Of a stretch of 64,000 nucleotides of DNA, positions 24,400-34,913 are shown in pieces. Under the pieces are notes generated by a model. It saw only the letters and a list, made by a program, of their open reading frames with translations, did no database searches and had not been told where the DNA came from. The stretch covers positions 1 through 64,000 of the forward strand of contig JBLDXI010000074.1 of assembly GCA_047495785.1 (NCBI GenBank), in the 5' to 3' direction. Positions within the stretch are counted from its first letter, which is position 1, and every line of letters starts with the position of its first letter. The stretch is from Lepidodermella squamata (Eukaryota > Gastrotricha). The translations under genes were made by a program, and so were the position numbers.

Positions 24400-25956
24400 A
24401 ATCATCTGCGACTTAAAGCGCGTTGAGACCGACATTATTTCATTCATCGACGAGCGCGCAGACCCCAACTGGAGAAAAGTCATCGATCTTACTGGGGCCA
24501 ACTTCACGGAGTTTGTCGAAAAGCATGACATTTCTTTTGTTGGTTGAATTCTACGCCCCTTGGTGTGGTCATAGCAAACGTTTGGCACCTGAATACGAGA
24601 AGGCTGCCCGTAAACTCAGCGAACGCCCAACTGAAGCTCCCATTCCTCTGGCTAAGGTCGATGCTACCTCAACAGAGAATACTGGTTTTGTGAAGCAATA
24701 TGTCGTTACTGTTTACCCGACGCTAAAATTTTCCGAAAAGGTCGTGTTTTTGATTTCAAGTTGAAGGGGGCTCCGGATGAACATTCGATAGTCGCGTATA
24801 TGGAAAAACAAGCGCAACCTGCTAGCTCGGAAATCTTCTACCGGAACAACGTTAAGGAATTAGTCGGGCGCTCAGTTGAAGACGTGCTTGTTGTTGGATT
24901 TTTCGAATCGGAGACCGATAAATTCTACCAAACATACATCGAAGCTGCCAATGAAATGCGTGACGAAAAGCTTGACGATGACAAGTTCCTCCATGTTATT
25001 GGCCGTGAAGCATGGAAAGACTACAATGTGACGAAGCCTCTAGTCGCTATCTACTTACCAACGCGTTTCCAGACCAAGTACGAACCTAAACGACACGAAT
25101 TTACCACTGCCAATGCCAAGCGATCAGAAATTGTCGCTTTCATTCAAGCGAACTCCGTTCCCCTCGTTGGCCATTACAACTCGAATACTCATGAGAAGCG
25201 GTACAAATCCAAGCGTCCGCTTTGCCTGTTCTTTTACTCAGTCGATTTCTCGCCCAAATATCATGATACCACCCAGATGTGGCGTCGCAAGGTCGCCGAT
25301 ATTGCCAACGACTACCGTGACATTACCTTCGCTATTGCCAATGACGAAGAGTTCGACAGCGTTATGCGCGAAATGGGTTTCGAATACTCCAGGGAAGAAA
25401 TCAACATCGCCTGCTACGATTCTAGGAGTACGAAGTTCCCTCTTGATCCTCCGATGGAGGAATGGAGTGACGAACACGTCCGAAGCTACCTGAATAAAAT
25501 GAAAAAGGGCGAACTGGAAGCTTTCTTCAAATCTCAACCCGTCCCGGCGAGGGCAAGGATAAATATGGCCAGATCACTATTGTTGTGGGTGAAACTTTCA
25601 ACGACATCGTCATGAACTCTGAAAAAGATGTCTTGGTCTTCATCCACGCACCTTGGAGTCGCCATTGCAAGAACCTAGCCCTCGAGTACAAGAAGTTAGC
25701 CGAGAGGGTCATCCCGAAGGAAGGCAATAATTTGATTATTGCTAAGATCGACGGTACAGCCAACGAACTTCACCCCGGCTTCACTGCCACAGACTTCCCG
25801 ACCATTTACTTCGCGCCAGCTGGTCGCAAAGAGACCCCGCTTGAATACGGAGGCATTGGTACTGTCGACGACATGATCACCTTCATGAAGCAGCACTCGA
25901 CTAAGTCGTTCATCGCCGACAAGAAAACCGACGATTCGAAGAAAGAAGAGCTCTGA
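24400..25956 (+). pseudogene. Intronless, frameshifted copy of PDIA4/ERp72
   Basis: The frames follow ERp72 from the linker before its second thioredoxin domain (DERADPNW) to the C-terminal ER-retention signal KEEL, including the two non-catalytic b domains (LVGH.., YSVDFSPKY). Three single-base shifts break it: near 24540 before LVEFYAPW, near 24732 before the FRKG equivalent, and near 25545 in the linker SQPVP/GEGKDKYG. Both remaining active sites are changed: CGHS instead of CGHC, and SRHC instead of CGHC. The N-terminal domain is missing or unreadable. Unlike most neighbouring genes it has no introns, so it may be a retrocopy, though I see no poly-A tail. Confidence 0.88.
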
Positions 25957-26616
25957 AACAAGTCACTCAATTATTATTATGACGAGGACACTAATCAGCA
26001 TGAAAATGTTTGATTCTAGTTTGTGATAAAATGGCTTGTTTATTGTTTAAATTAATTTGTATTCACTCAAAGTGGAGTTGTTTTCCCGGTGATGTTCTTG
26101 TTTTTCTGGGCGTTGTCTTGCCGTTTTACTGCGTTGTATTAGTAGCCCTCAAAAGCGCTCAGGTGATCACAACACAAGTTGAAGATTATTACTGTGGCCT
26201 ATCTGGGAACTGTTCTCATTACTGATGCAATTCATTGAGCGTAACTTGAACATCTTACTTCTTTACCGGGAAAAGAAGGTGCGAATACGAACAGAAGGTC
26301 AAATTTCAACCTTTCGATCTGCTCCAGGCTTCTTCTATGTGCAGAGTTTTGTTGACCCTGACATGATTTAATAATTTCGATGCGGTATGAGCGAAACGCC
26401 TAGAAATCTGTATAGAGAGTCAAAAGTGGTGGTCTTAATTTCAAAACTTGCACTCCTGGAAGAACTATCAAGAGGCTTCCGCAATTGTGTTGATCTTTCA
26501 CTTGCCATTGCTTGTATAAGAGAGAATTGTTTCATGAGAAAATAACTAAGTATGCTTCTATATTTTATAGATTATAAATTACGGTCTGGTTGGAAACTTC
26601 AGATATTGCGGGGCTT

Positions 26617-29600
26617 ATGGTAACTGCAGATAAATGTTGCTTTATGACTGCTAACATGCGACTTTTTATAACAGGATCTCAAAGCCTTTTCCAAAGATGA
26701 TTTCGATTCAAAAACGTGGATCAATGAGTTCTTGAATGGCTTACCTACCGAGCCAGTCAGTGGAGACAAAGACGCCACCCAACTAGTGTCGGCTGCAGTG
26801 ATGAAACTTCAAGCAACATTCCACGAAACAGACGGCGAAATTCAGGCCATTGCTGATGAGTTGCCACTGTTGCTGCCCAGGTAAAATGAACATTCTAATT
26901 TATGCTTCCAATTAAATTATGCCTATTAAATTATGCTTATTAGAACACTGCAAGATCTCGAGCTACTATCAAAAGACTTGATTTTACTGAAAGATCAAAT
27001 GAATACTGTGGGCAACGACGTTCGACACGTAAGTCAGATACTGTATTAAATACTTTACTATTTTCTGCGAGGACTTAATTTCACCTGCGAGAAAAATTCG
27101 ATTCGCACAAATTTTCGAAAAATCGCTCAAACACATCAAATTAAACGAGCGGGTATATTTCAAATGGCTGACTTGTGTCAATTTCGGCGACATCACAGGG
27201 CGCTCGATGCTCGATCCAAGGCGAATTAGTTTAATGTAAAAAATAAACTAAAATAGTTGAAGCGTATATATGTTTAAGTTGAGTTTGCATCGTAAATTGC
27301 TGCCGTCTGTTATATTTGTTTCAGTCATCACCGGCGAGCAAATGTGGAAAATAACAAAAATTCATACGAGTAAGGACGAGAAAATGAAAATATACTGTCA
27401 TCGATAGGGTTCGCTTGCATCGGCATTGCAATTCGCTCGCCATCGTAAATTCCATAGTAGTCTTCCCATCTATCAGTGATTCATGAGAATTCCACAGATT
27501 TCCCATTCCGCTATTCAGGTTCTCTTGAAGCTTTCATGAGCCATCTCGACCGAATCAGTTTCAATATCGAGAGTCTGAGGTCATCTGTAGCATTCAGCTT
27601 TTTCACTGCGAAACTAGCAGCCAATCTCTCGGAGTAATATTCTCCTAAAGATGCCCTCATGTTCTATTTGATTAACTCGAAATTGATATAGCAATTCTGG
27701 GGCGTAGTTCGGTTACTGCGCCTGGAACTCAGTCTTTGCTGATCTCAGGATCTCATCGATGTCAATCAAAATTTCATCCTCGTCCAAATCGACCGAATTC
27801 GAATCCACAGATTTATCCAAAATATTTGTACATTGATCGGCTGGCTAGCACTGACCCGTGAGACAAGCTGGCACGAAAATCGGCAAAAAATTGTGATCGC
27901 CGAGAAGTTCGATGAATGCGTCCTCACGATGGCAGGCGTATAGGTCCAAAATGACAACACCAGGTTGCTCAGCGGGTGCTTTTCAAAACCGATCACAATA
28001 AAGCGAGAGAATATCTTGAACGTATTTCGATAAGGTTTCGGATTTGTTCCAGTGAATCGAAGAGTGTGTGACGCTCAGATTGCTAGGATATGGCAGATTG
28101 GCATGACAGCGGTCAATGGCACCCTGGTAAATCATTTGAGGGGGCAGAACGTGCCCCGACTGCGTTGTACCCACCACCACAGTCATTTCTCGTTTGTCGT
28201 CGTAGCTGCGATGGGGAACGGCTTTGACCCGGAAAAATTACAAGTTTTATGAAAATGACCAGAACGAACTCTTGAAGCTTTAGGAAATGCGAAAATAGGA
28301 GTCCTGGTCGCTCCCATTCGCGAAAAAATTCCTCGCAGAAATTAAAACCTGAAAATAAGGCCCCTCGCAATACTTGAGTCCTCGTAGAAAATAGTACAGA
28401 ATAATGAGATTTATTCAATTTAACTATTTCTGTATATCATAGGCTGAAAAACAATCGACAGAAGCTATGAAAACCTTGTTCACTCTCGAAACTATGAAAC
28501 AGCGCATGATGCAAACCGAAAAAGCTCTAAAGGAAACTGACAACTGGATCTCTCTAACTTCTGATATCGATGAATTATGCTCGGCTGGAGATTCGGAAAA
28601 GGTTCGTCTTATTTAAAACAAAATCGAGAAATCTTCAATTTTGCATTTTAGCTTTCTGATCGATTGGTCAAACTTCACAAATGCTTAGCCCTTCTCGCGC
28701 CGGGTTTATCTGTCGAAGCCGTCACAGAACGGCGAAACGTTCTATCATCATTGGCCGATAAATACGAGGCAATTGTCAGCCCAGCTTTGGTGAAGGCTTT
28801 CAATGATTTAGACCGAGATAATGTCGCTAAATTCGTCGAAGTCTTCATTCTAATCGGCCGAACCGAACAGCTGCAATCGTATTACTGGCACTCCCGAGTT
28901 ACAAAATACATGAGCCATTGGGATACGCTTCTGGAGCGCCACGGCTCTGCGAAATTCTGCTACGCACTATCTGAGTTCTACGTTGATTTAACTCGAAATT
29001 GGCAGCAAGAAGTCCAGTGGTGTAGTTTGCTGTTCGACCAGCCTGCCCTGCTGTCATGCCGAGTTCTTGTTGAGCTGTCAAAAAAGCTAGAGTCGACTTT
29101 CACGTCAACGTTGGCGTCAAAAATCGAGCCAGAATCTGAATCGGCAATCGCGACTCTGATCGAATTCAAAGACGCTTGCGATAATTTCACAGAATCAGTA
29201 ACAACATCAGGTTACTTGCCTCACCACTCTGATTTGCCGAAACAGCTGTTCAAACTCGTCTACCACCCGTTGACGAGCTCTTTCGACAAATTTCAACCAG
29301 CCTTTGAGAAACAGTTCCGCCGCACCTTGGACGCGATTATTTTAGATCACGTTGATATTGGCGAGTGTGTTCAGTTGTTAACTCGATCTGAGGAGAAGAT
29401 TTTCGAGCAAGGCATTTCGGTGAAAGATAACTGCGATCGATTGCTAGACGGGTTCATCGCCCCAGTTTTCATTCCGGCGTTCGAAACGTTCTTGGTCGAG
29501 TATTTCAATGAAATCAAACGTGTGACTAGCAATTTACGTGAGCGAGTTTTCACGAAAATCATCACAGGTGAAACGCTATCGCCTGACCATTGGTCTGTCG

Positions 29601-30511
29601 TTAATAACTCGATTCAAATCGCTGTAATTGCCGGTAGTTGCTCCTTCGAATTAGCCGCAAAAGCTGGTGAATTATGCTCGGAGATCACCCCTATCCCTGA
29701 CATCAATCGATCGGGTAGTACCTCGTCGGACCAGGGTGAATTGACCCTATTCGTTGAGTGCCTTATGCAGGAATGTCCGAGATTCCGCCAATTGTACCGA
29801 ACGTTTGTAACAGCCGCGAATTCTGACGATAAAATCAAGGCAGTTTTGAATAAGGGTCTAACAGCGATTTCCGCCATGGCTACTACGATAATCACGTTTG
29901 TTCTGGATGTTTTGACAAAACCAGCGTTTTCTCAGCTGAAATCTCTGGTTTCTGGTCAAGACGAACAACAATCGCAAATTCATTCGTCGGTTTCTAGCGA
30001 TCTGTTGCCCGACTATTCATTCGCTCCGAGGCATCAAATCGCCGAATTGGGGCAGTATTTATTGACTCTACCGCATCACCTCGACACATTCGGCTCGGGG
30101 AATGAGAAAAAACTAGCCGAGGCGCTACGAATTTGTTCGCATGGTTCGATAACTGTAGAAAAACAGAGAGCGTTATCGATTTCAGACCCTGATTCTTCGT
30201 TGCAAACTCAGCAAACCTCCGAGTTACTCCTCGAACCTGTGAGTCGAATGTTGGCTGATGAGTTGATTCAAATTCTTCAGAAAAGCAATTATAAATGTTC
30301 AAATGCCGGCGCGGCTAAACAACTAGCGACTGATATTGATTATTTGCTGGGCGTTTTCGATGATTTGGGCCAAATGCCGGCTGGTGCGGCGAAATTGAAG
30401 CAGCTATCCGGGATGCTACGCAGCGGATCGACTTCGCTGAATGATCAAAGTGAACCTGTTCCGGCTGATGTTTTGAAATTGGCTAAACTGCTGTTGCCTC
30501 AAAATAACTAA
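26617..30511 (+). CDS. COG7: Conserved oligomeric Golgi complex subunit 7
   Basis: Exons 26617-26619 (ATG only), 26675-26880, 26944-27028, 28443-28601 and 28652-30511 join in frame and give 770 aa, the same length as the human protein. The start FSKDDFDSKTWIN matches the COG7 N-terminus (FSKF..DDFDVKEWIN), and the helical pattern RTLQDLELLSKDLILLKDQM follows. COG7 belongs to lobe B of the COG tether, which holds vesicles returning within the Golgi. The start is the least certain part: ATG directly followed by GTAACT is the best in-frame choice seen. Intron 3 holds a pogo-like transposon. The MSP-domain gene follows on the same strand. Confidence 0.93.
27058..28394 (-). mobile_element. pogo/Tigger-like transposon in COG7 intron 3
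   Basis: CTATTTTCTGCGAGGACTTAA at 27058-27078 is mirrored by its inverse with two changes at 28374-28394. Both ends are flanked by TA, the target site of the Tc1/mariner superfamily. The length is 1337 bp. Inside, on the opposite strand to COG7, a decayed DDE transposase is readable; it is listed separately. Confidence 0.85.
27720..28235 (-). pseudogene. Decayed DDE transposase (pogo/Tigger type)
   Basis: The frame reads DDKREMTVVVGTTQSGHVLPP then MIYQGAIDRCHANLP, and WNKSETLSKYVQDIL, a typical DDE_1 stretch. After a frameshift near 27985 it continues PGVVILDLYACHREDAF and LPIFVPACLTGQC, where a TAG stop interrupts. The ILD aspartate would be a catalytic position. The N-terminal DNA-binding part is absent, so this copy cannot encode a working enzyme. 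Confidence 0.8.
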
Positions 30512-30718
30512 TTTCTGAATAATTAATTTATCCATAATAATGAGTCATTCGTTGTGATGGTTGTGGTTAATAAATAACCAAAAAATAACAGGTTTGGATT
30601 CGAAATTTTTAATTTATTAAATTAGAATTTCGCAAAAATTCCGCTAATTTGTCTAACTTCTGAGGAATGGCCGATCTTGAAAATTCATTAAAAATTAGTT
30701 TCTAGGGATTAAATCTAA

Positions 30719-31564
30719 ATGACATCTCAAGAATCGAATTTGGTGGTAATTTCGCCCAAGGAGGGTCTTTTCTTCAAATCCTTGAACACAGCCGTTCATT
30801 TCGAGCTGCGAAAAACCGTCGCAGAGCCAGTTGCGTTCAAAGTCCTGTCAAAATTCCAGAAAATCTACCGCGTCAATCCGAATGTCGGCGTGATCGAGGG
30901 CCCAGTCGACCGAACAAAATCAATTTCAGTCACGTTGAACACTGATATTTCATCGATTTCCCAGGCTGATATAACCGGTTTGGCGAACGATGTTCTTCTG
31001 ATTGATATTGTTCGGGTTGATGAAGTGGCTCAGAATGGCAATCCACCAGCGAAAAAGGCGCATAAATCCAGCCATTTTGACTGGTCAAAGGTGGAAGATA
31101 GATCGAAAGTTCAAACGCTGAAATTGAGGTCGAAATTGGACCCGTTGTTTAAAATTCAGTTGACGAATCAAATGCTAGAAATTGTCAACGCGAAGCATGC
31201 GAAATTGATGGAAGAAGCGAAAAAACCTGAAGAAATTGTGTCAACGGAGTGTCAAACTCAGGAAAGCCAGGAAACTTCTGATCAGCCTGTTCAAACGCAA
31301 TCTCAAGTGATGGAAGTTGAACCTAGCCAGGAGAAGCCAGTTGAAATATCGAATTCTGAAAATGAGCCACCTGTTGGAAATGCGACTGTTGAGATGACGA
31401 TGGTCTCCGAGGCGGAGGTGGAAAATCTCCCGGAAAAAATACCGATGCCTGAAATTATGGATTTGCTCAAGGAAATTCGCCAAATCGAGCTCAAAGCTGA
31501 AATTGTGAGTTTAATTCATCATTTTTTTAAAATTCAAGTTGAAAAATATCTTCGAAAATTCTAA
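30719..31564 (+). CDS. MSP-domain (VAP-like) protein
   Basis: 281 codons. Residues about 8-115 form a major-sperm-protein/VAP-type domain (VISPKEGLFFKSL..., FKVLSKFQKIYRVNPNVGVIEG). A Lys-rich segment, an acidic Glu/Gln/Ser-rich region and a short helix (MDLLKEIRQIELKAEI) follow. VAP proteins bind FFAT motifs at ER contact sites and have a C-terminal membrane anchor, which is missing here. After GAAATT at 31504 comes GTGAGT, a good donor, so the last 20 codons may be intron and the gene could continue downstream (see the exon at 35767). It starts 207 bp after COG7; an acceptor-like TTTCTAG lies 14 bp before ATG, compatible with trans-splicing but not proof. Confidence 0.7.
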   Translation: MTSQESNLVVISPKEGLFFKSLNTAVHFELRKTVAEPVAFKVLSKFQKIYRVNPNVGVIEGPVDRTKSISVTLNTDISSISQADITGLANDVLLIDIVRVDEVAQNGNPPAKKAHKSSHFDWSKVEDRSKVQTLKLRSKLDPLFKIQLTNQMLEIVNAKHAKLMEEAKKPEEIVSTECQTQESQETSDQPVQTQSQVMEVEPSQEKPVEISNSENEPPVGNATVEMTMVSEAEVENLPEKIPMPEIMDLLKEIRQIELKAEIVSLIHHFFKIQVEKYLRKF

Positions 31565-31852
31565 ATTAAAACAAATTGTGAAAAAATATTTAAAATGAAT
31601 ACCATATCGTGAGGTGAAAAGCGTTTGGCGCGAGAGTAATCAAATAGATCCAGAAGAGTGTGAAAGTCTTGACCGATAGTGACCTATTGTAATCTCGTCT
31701 TTATAGATTTTAAATAGTTGTTTAGAACAATTGCAAGATGAAAAATATGAATTATGACCCGCGTCCTTAATGAGTGGGCCGATCATTGGCTCTGTCGCAC
31801 CTATGTTCGTAGCAGATGTACTAAAGAAAAATAAGAAATGAGATATTCTTAC

Positions 31853-32163
31853 CAAAGATTCGTTTGTAAGCCTGAGTGGAATTTCGAAAAATGAATGTTG
31901 AAAACGAGGTAAATATCAAAATCCTACAAGGCTGGGTCGATCTTCGGCGATTTCCGCAGCTTTCGGAGCGGATCGCGAGGCGGCCAGTAGTGATAAGCTG
32001 GTCCTTCTGATAACTCTGCTGGTCCGTCCGTTTCATCTCTTGATCTTTTTCGTCAAGGCTCCGCTGGAGCTGGACGCAGAGTTTTACCAGCGCTTCTTTT
32101 CCTAGTTGGTTTAGGGCGCTCTCGGGCAGCAGCAGCTCCAGCAGCAGTAGCATCGGCAGACAT
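31853..32163 (-). pseudogene. Coiled-coil family copy with two frame breaks
   Basis: The exon-1 copy starts with the family's MSADATAAGAAAA at 32163. A deletion of about 16 bp relative to 7730 then shifts the frame. An internal ATG at 32153 restores the downstream reading (LNQLGKEALVKLCVQLQ) with a new Leu-rich N-terminus. A second shift near 31990 separates this from the family's ending (SLLAASRSAPKAAEI, then DRPSL before the donor GTAGGA). The micro-exon 31871-31853 (AYKRIF, donor GTAAGA) is intact. It is probably dead, though use of the internal ATG is conceivable. Confidence 0.6.
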
Positions 32164-32271
32164 TATAAGTCAGAAAAATTGGTCAGAAAAACTTCTACGA
32201 GTAAGTGTTCAATCAAAAATGTAGAAAAAATGACCATTAAAATATCAAGTAGCCTTGAAAGACGGGCTTTC
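31853..32271 (-). repeat. Inverted copy of 7637-8069
   Basis: On the minus strand this repeats the 5' flank, exon 1 and micro-exon of the gene at 7730. Its upstream edge abuts, without spacer, the truncated exon of another family member at 32379-32272, which marks the insertion or recombination point. Confidence 0.75.
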
Positions 32272-32379
32272 ACTCGAGCTTCTCCGTTGAAGCCTGACGC
32301 ACAGGTCGGCCAGCTCAGCCATGTCCAGATCAAGCAAGACGGCTTTTGACAGTAACAGCTTACCTTTATCGGCGGACAT
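32272..32379 (-). pseudogene. Truncated exon 1 of a coiled-coil family copy
   Basis: It begins MSADKGKLLLSKAVL and carries LDLDMAELADLCVRLQ, the family motif. The match stops at about 32272, where the inverted duplicate of 7637 begins. Confidence 0.55.
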
Positions 32380-32608
32380 GGTGTGGAAAGGTAGATATTA
32401 TCATAATCGTCAACGATCGAGCCGTCCCCTAACTCAAAAACACAATAAGTATAAATCCCCGATTTCTGTCATTCCTGGGGGTTGCATTAGCTGTAAGTAT
32501 CTAGCTATAAGTAGCAACTTTGGCAGCGCACTTTATTTTGTTTATATCATTTATTTTAAGACATCGAGAATATTTGAAATTCAGTACGCTGCGTTATTTT
32601 CTGGAATT

Positions 32609-32686
32609 TCATTCCAAAGCCAAACGCTTCAGCATTTCGACGTCGCATTTGCCCTCGTCGAGCACCCGTGTAGCGTCTCTATCGAT
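32609..32686 (-). CDS. Last exon, coiled-coil family (type 1)
   Basis: After TTTTATCGTTTCAG, 25 codons begin IDRDATRVLDEGKCDVEML and end at TGA. It is nearly identical to the exon at 33176-33096, acceptor included. Its upstream exons are not identified. Confidence 0.55.
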   Translation of the reverse strand: MDRDATRVLDEGKCDVEMLKRLALE

Positions 32687-33095
32687 CTGAAACGATAAAA
32701 TGTGTAGTAAATAATCTCAAAAACGAAAACTGAAACACAAATAAGTATAAGTCACCCGTTGCTCGAGATGTCACACAGAAATGGAAACAGAAGTCAGAAG
32801 TCATGATTGATTGCCAGCTGATATTGCTAGTACAGTCAATAAATTGATGAAGAAATTTAGCACGTGTTCTGTTGTTTTTCAACTGGAACTTGATTTCGTT
32901 AGCGTCGAGGCGGCATTGATCGTCAACGGTCGAGCCGTCCCTTAACACAAATAGGTATGTATGGATCACCAATTTCAAAGACTGGCCAAAATTGCCAGAA
33001 ACTGAACACACGCTAAATGTACAATTGAGCAGGACTAGCGCCGCTCGCAGTTTTTGAAGAAATCGAAATTCTACACGCTGTCTGTTATAACTGCT

Positions 33096-33176
33096 TTATT
33101 TTGAGGTGGCCAGTCGCTTCAGCATCTCGACGTCGCATTTGCCCTCATCGAGCACCCTTGTAGCGTCCCTTTCGAT
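33096..33176 (-). CDS. Last exon, coiled-coil family (type 1)
   Basis: 26 codons begin IERDATRVLDEGKCDVEML, after TTTATCGTGTCAG, and end in TAA. The conserved Cys and acidic pattern are shared with 32686-32609. Confidence 0.55.
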   Translation of the reverse strand: MERDATRVLDEGKCDVEMLKRLATSK

Positions 33177-33397
33177 CTGACACGATAAAATGTGTGATAA
33201 TGGCGGAAACATTTAATTGGTGCTGCTTTTTAGCGCCAACGATCCACGGAGGTAATTGAGCACATGCAAGATGTAAAACAATATAGCATGCAAATACGGA
33301 CGAATTGATATATTAATACGTAGGCGGAATTTAGCTGTGGGGGAAGTTAGGACTGGCGGGAATCATGGCGGAAATCATAGGACTGGTGCTGACAGCA

Positions 33398-33502
33398 TTA
33401 TGGCATTTCGGGATATTTTGTTTGGGACGAGGCGGCCACGATCACAAGCGCACCGCCGTCGCTCTTCGTGCGGCCCAAAATCATGGTAGCATCTCGTTCG
33501 AT
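33398..33502 (-). CDS. Last exon, coiled-coil family (type 2)
   Basis: 34 codons after TTATCGATTCAG begin IERDATMILGRTKSDGG and end SSQTKYPEMP before TAA. The ending is identical to the exon at 35268-35164. Confidence 0.55.
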   Translation of the reverse strand: MERDATMILGRTKSDGGALVIVAASSQTKYPEMP

Positions 33503-33594
33503 CTGAATCGATAAATTGCGTCGGCCATGCAAGCACAATGAACTTTAAAAATTACTATTAATCGTAATCGTAGGACTAATGTTGGAAAAGTGTG

Positions 33595-33710
33595 GACGGA
33601 TAGTGATGCGACCAGCGTGCCTATCAGCCGGTCTTTCTCCTCTAGATGAGATTCCCTTCTGCTAGCTCAGACTTGTCCAGTTGGAGCAGGAATTGCTTAT
33701 TAAGAGGCAT
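33595..33710 (-). pseudogene. Shortened exon 1 of a coiled-coil family copy
   Basis: It starts MPLNKQFLLQLDKSELAE and soon meets a stop. The shifted frame then gives SHLEEKDRLIGTLVASLS, matching the 35.1-kb copy (EEKDK then LIATLVAAL). The LC..LQ part is deleted, so the copy is broken. Confidence 0.5.
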
Positions 33711-33905
33711 TTTGTTGACTTGAAATATTTGAACAAATTTCAATTTAAATGAAAAAACTAAAAACCCTATCTCTGAGATAGGGACGGCTCAGAACTAGAT
33801 CTCAGAATTATCTCATAATTTGAAAATTGCAACAGAAATAACTAGAGATCACTCATTTCTGTCATTTTTGGGGGTTGCATGAGCCATAAGCATTCTTTTA
33901 GTCAC

Positions 33906-34407
33906 CGCAAAATTTTCGTTTGTAAACCTGAGTGGAAGTTTGGAAAATGCATTCTGTAAAGACATGGCGGCTATGATAAACAAAAATAAAAATCTTGACA
34001 GTTGGGTCGCTCTTGAGCGGCTTCAGCTGCGTGTGCGGCGGAACGTGAGGCGACGAGGAGGCCAACTAGGGTCTTCTCGTTTTCAAGCAGCATGGTCGGA
34101 ATATACCTGATGGTCTTTGGCCGCGAGCTGCTTCTCCTTGACCGCGAGCTGTTGCTGAAGGCTGATACACAAGTCTACCAGCTCAGGCAGGTTTTGCGGC
34201 GGACAACAAAGTGACGATTTCCAGCAGCTTCTGAATCTGCGTGTCTTTCGCTGCGAGCTGCTCGTCTGTAGCCGTGATGCGGGCTGCGAACTCCCTGTCC
34301 TTTGCTGCGAGCTTCTGCTGGAAGCTGGTACACAAGTCTGCCAGCTCAGACTTGTCCAGCTTGAGCAGCATCTTCGATAGAAGAACCTTGTCTTCGTTAG
34401 CGGACAT
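33906..34407 (-). pseudogene. Fused coiled-coil family exons plus micro-exon
   Basis: One copy starts MSANEDKVLLSKMLLKLD at 34407, with KSELADLCTSFQQKL and a heptad region. It runs to SAAKPA, where a stop follows. Immediately after, in another frame, a second copy begins inside its motif (PELVDLCISLQQQL, then KEKQLAAKDHQ). After a further shift, LVGLLVASRSAAHAAEAA and ERPN end at the donor GTCAAG (exon end 34000). The micro-exon 33927-33906 follows. This is best explained by unequal exchange between two neighbours. Confidence 0.55.
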
Positions 34408-34608
34408 CATTGGATCTCAGCACAATAAATTACTATAATCGTACAATTAAGGATTAACGTATGATACATTTTCAACTAAATATTGACAATGCTATTTTTT
34501 GAGGTCCAAAATCAAAACTGTTGACGTTTAGCCATATGAAATAAATTCGCTCAACGATTTCAGTCAGATATTCAGCTGATATTCAGCTGATATTGAGCCA
34601 TCAGATGA

Positions 34609-34884
34609 CTATCGTGACTTCTGACTGAAATGGCTATGGTGTTTAGCCGCGAGCTGTTGTTCCTTGGCCGTAAGCTGTTGCTCCTTGGCCGCGGGCTGTT
34701 GCTCCTTGGCCGCGAGCCGTTGTTCCTTGGCCGTAAGCTGTTGTTCATTTGCCGCGGGCTGTTGCTCCTTGGCCGCGAGCCGTTGTTCCTTGGCCGTAAG
34801 CTGTTGCTCCTTGGCCGCGGGCTGTTGCTCCTTGGCCGCGAGCCGTTGTTCCTTGGCCGTAAGCTGTTGTTCCGTTGCCGTGAG
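34609..34884 (-). CDS. Heptad-repeat exon (twelve 7-residue units)
   Basis: 92 codons including the stop. Twelve consecutive heptads of the types LTAKEQQ, LAAKEQR and PAAKEQQ give a 21-bp tandem repeat with a 63-bp higher-order period. A short HHSHFSQKSR tail follows. Exact 7-residue spacing predicts a coiled coil, although the recurring Pro in every third unit would kink it. The region follows the exon 35100-34914 and its donor GTAAGA; the short AG-ending sequence before CTCACG is a weak acceptor. Coding status is inferred from the open frame and from heptads in the sister genes. Confidence 0.5.
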   Translation of the reverse strand, partial: LTATEQQLTAKEQRLAAKEQQPAAKEQQLTAKEQRLAAKEQQPAANEQQLTAKEQRLAAKEQQPAAKEQQLTAKEQQLAAKHHSHFSQKSR

Positions 34885-34913
34885 CTTCCGAATAAAAAAA
34901 ATAAACATCTTAC

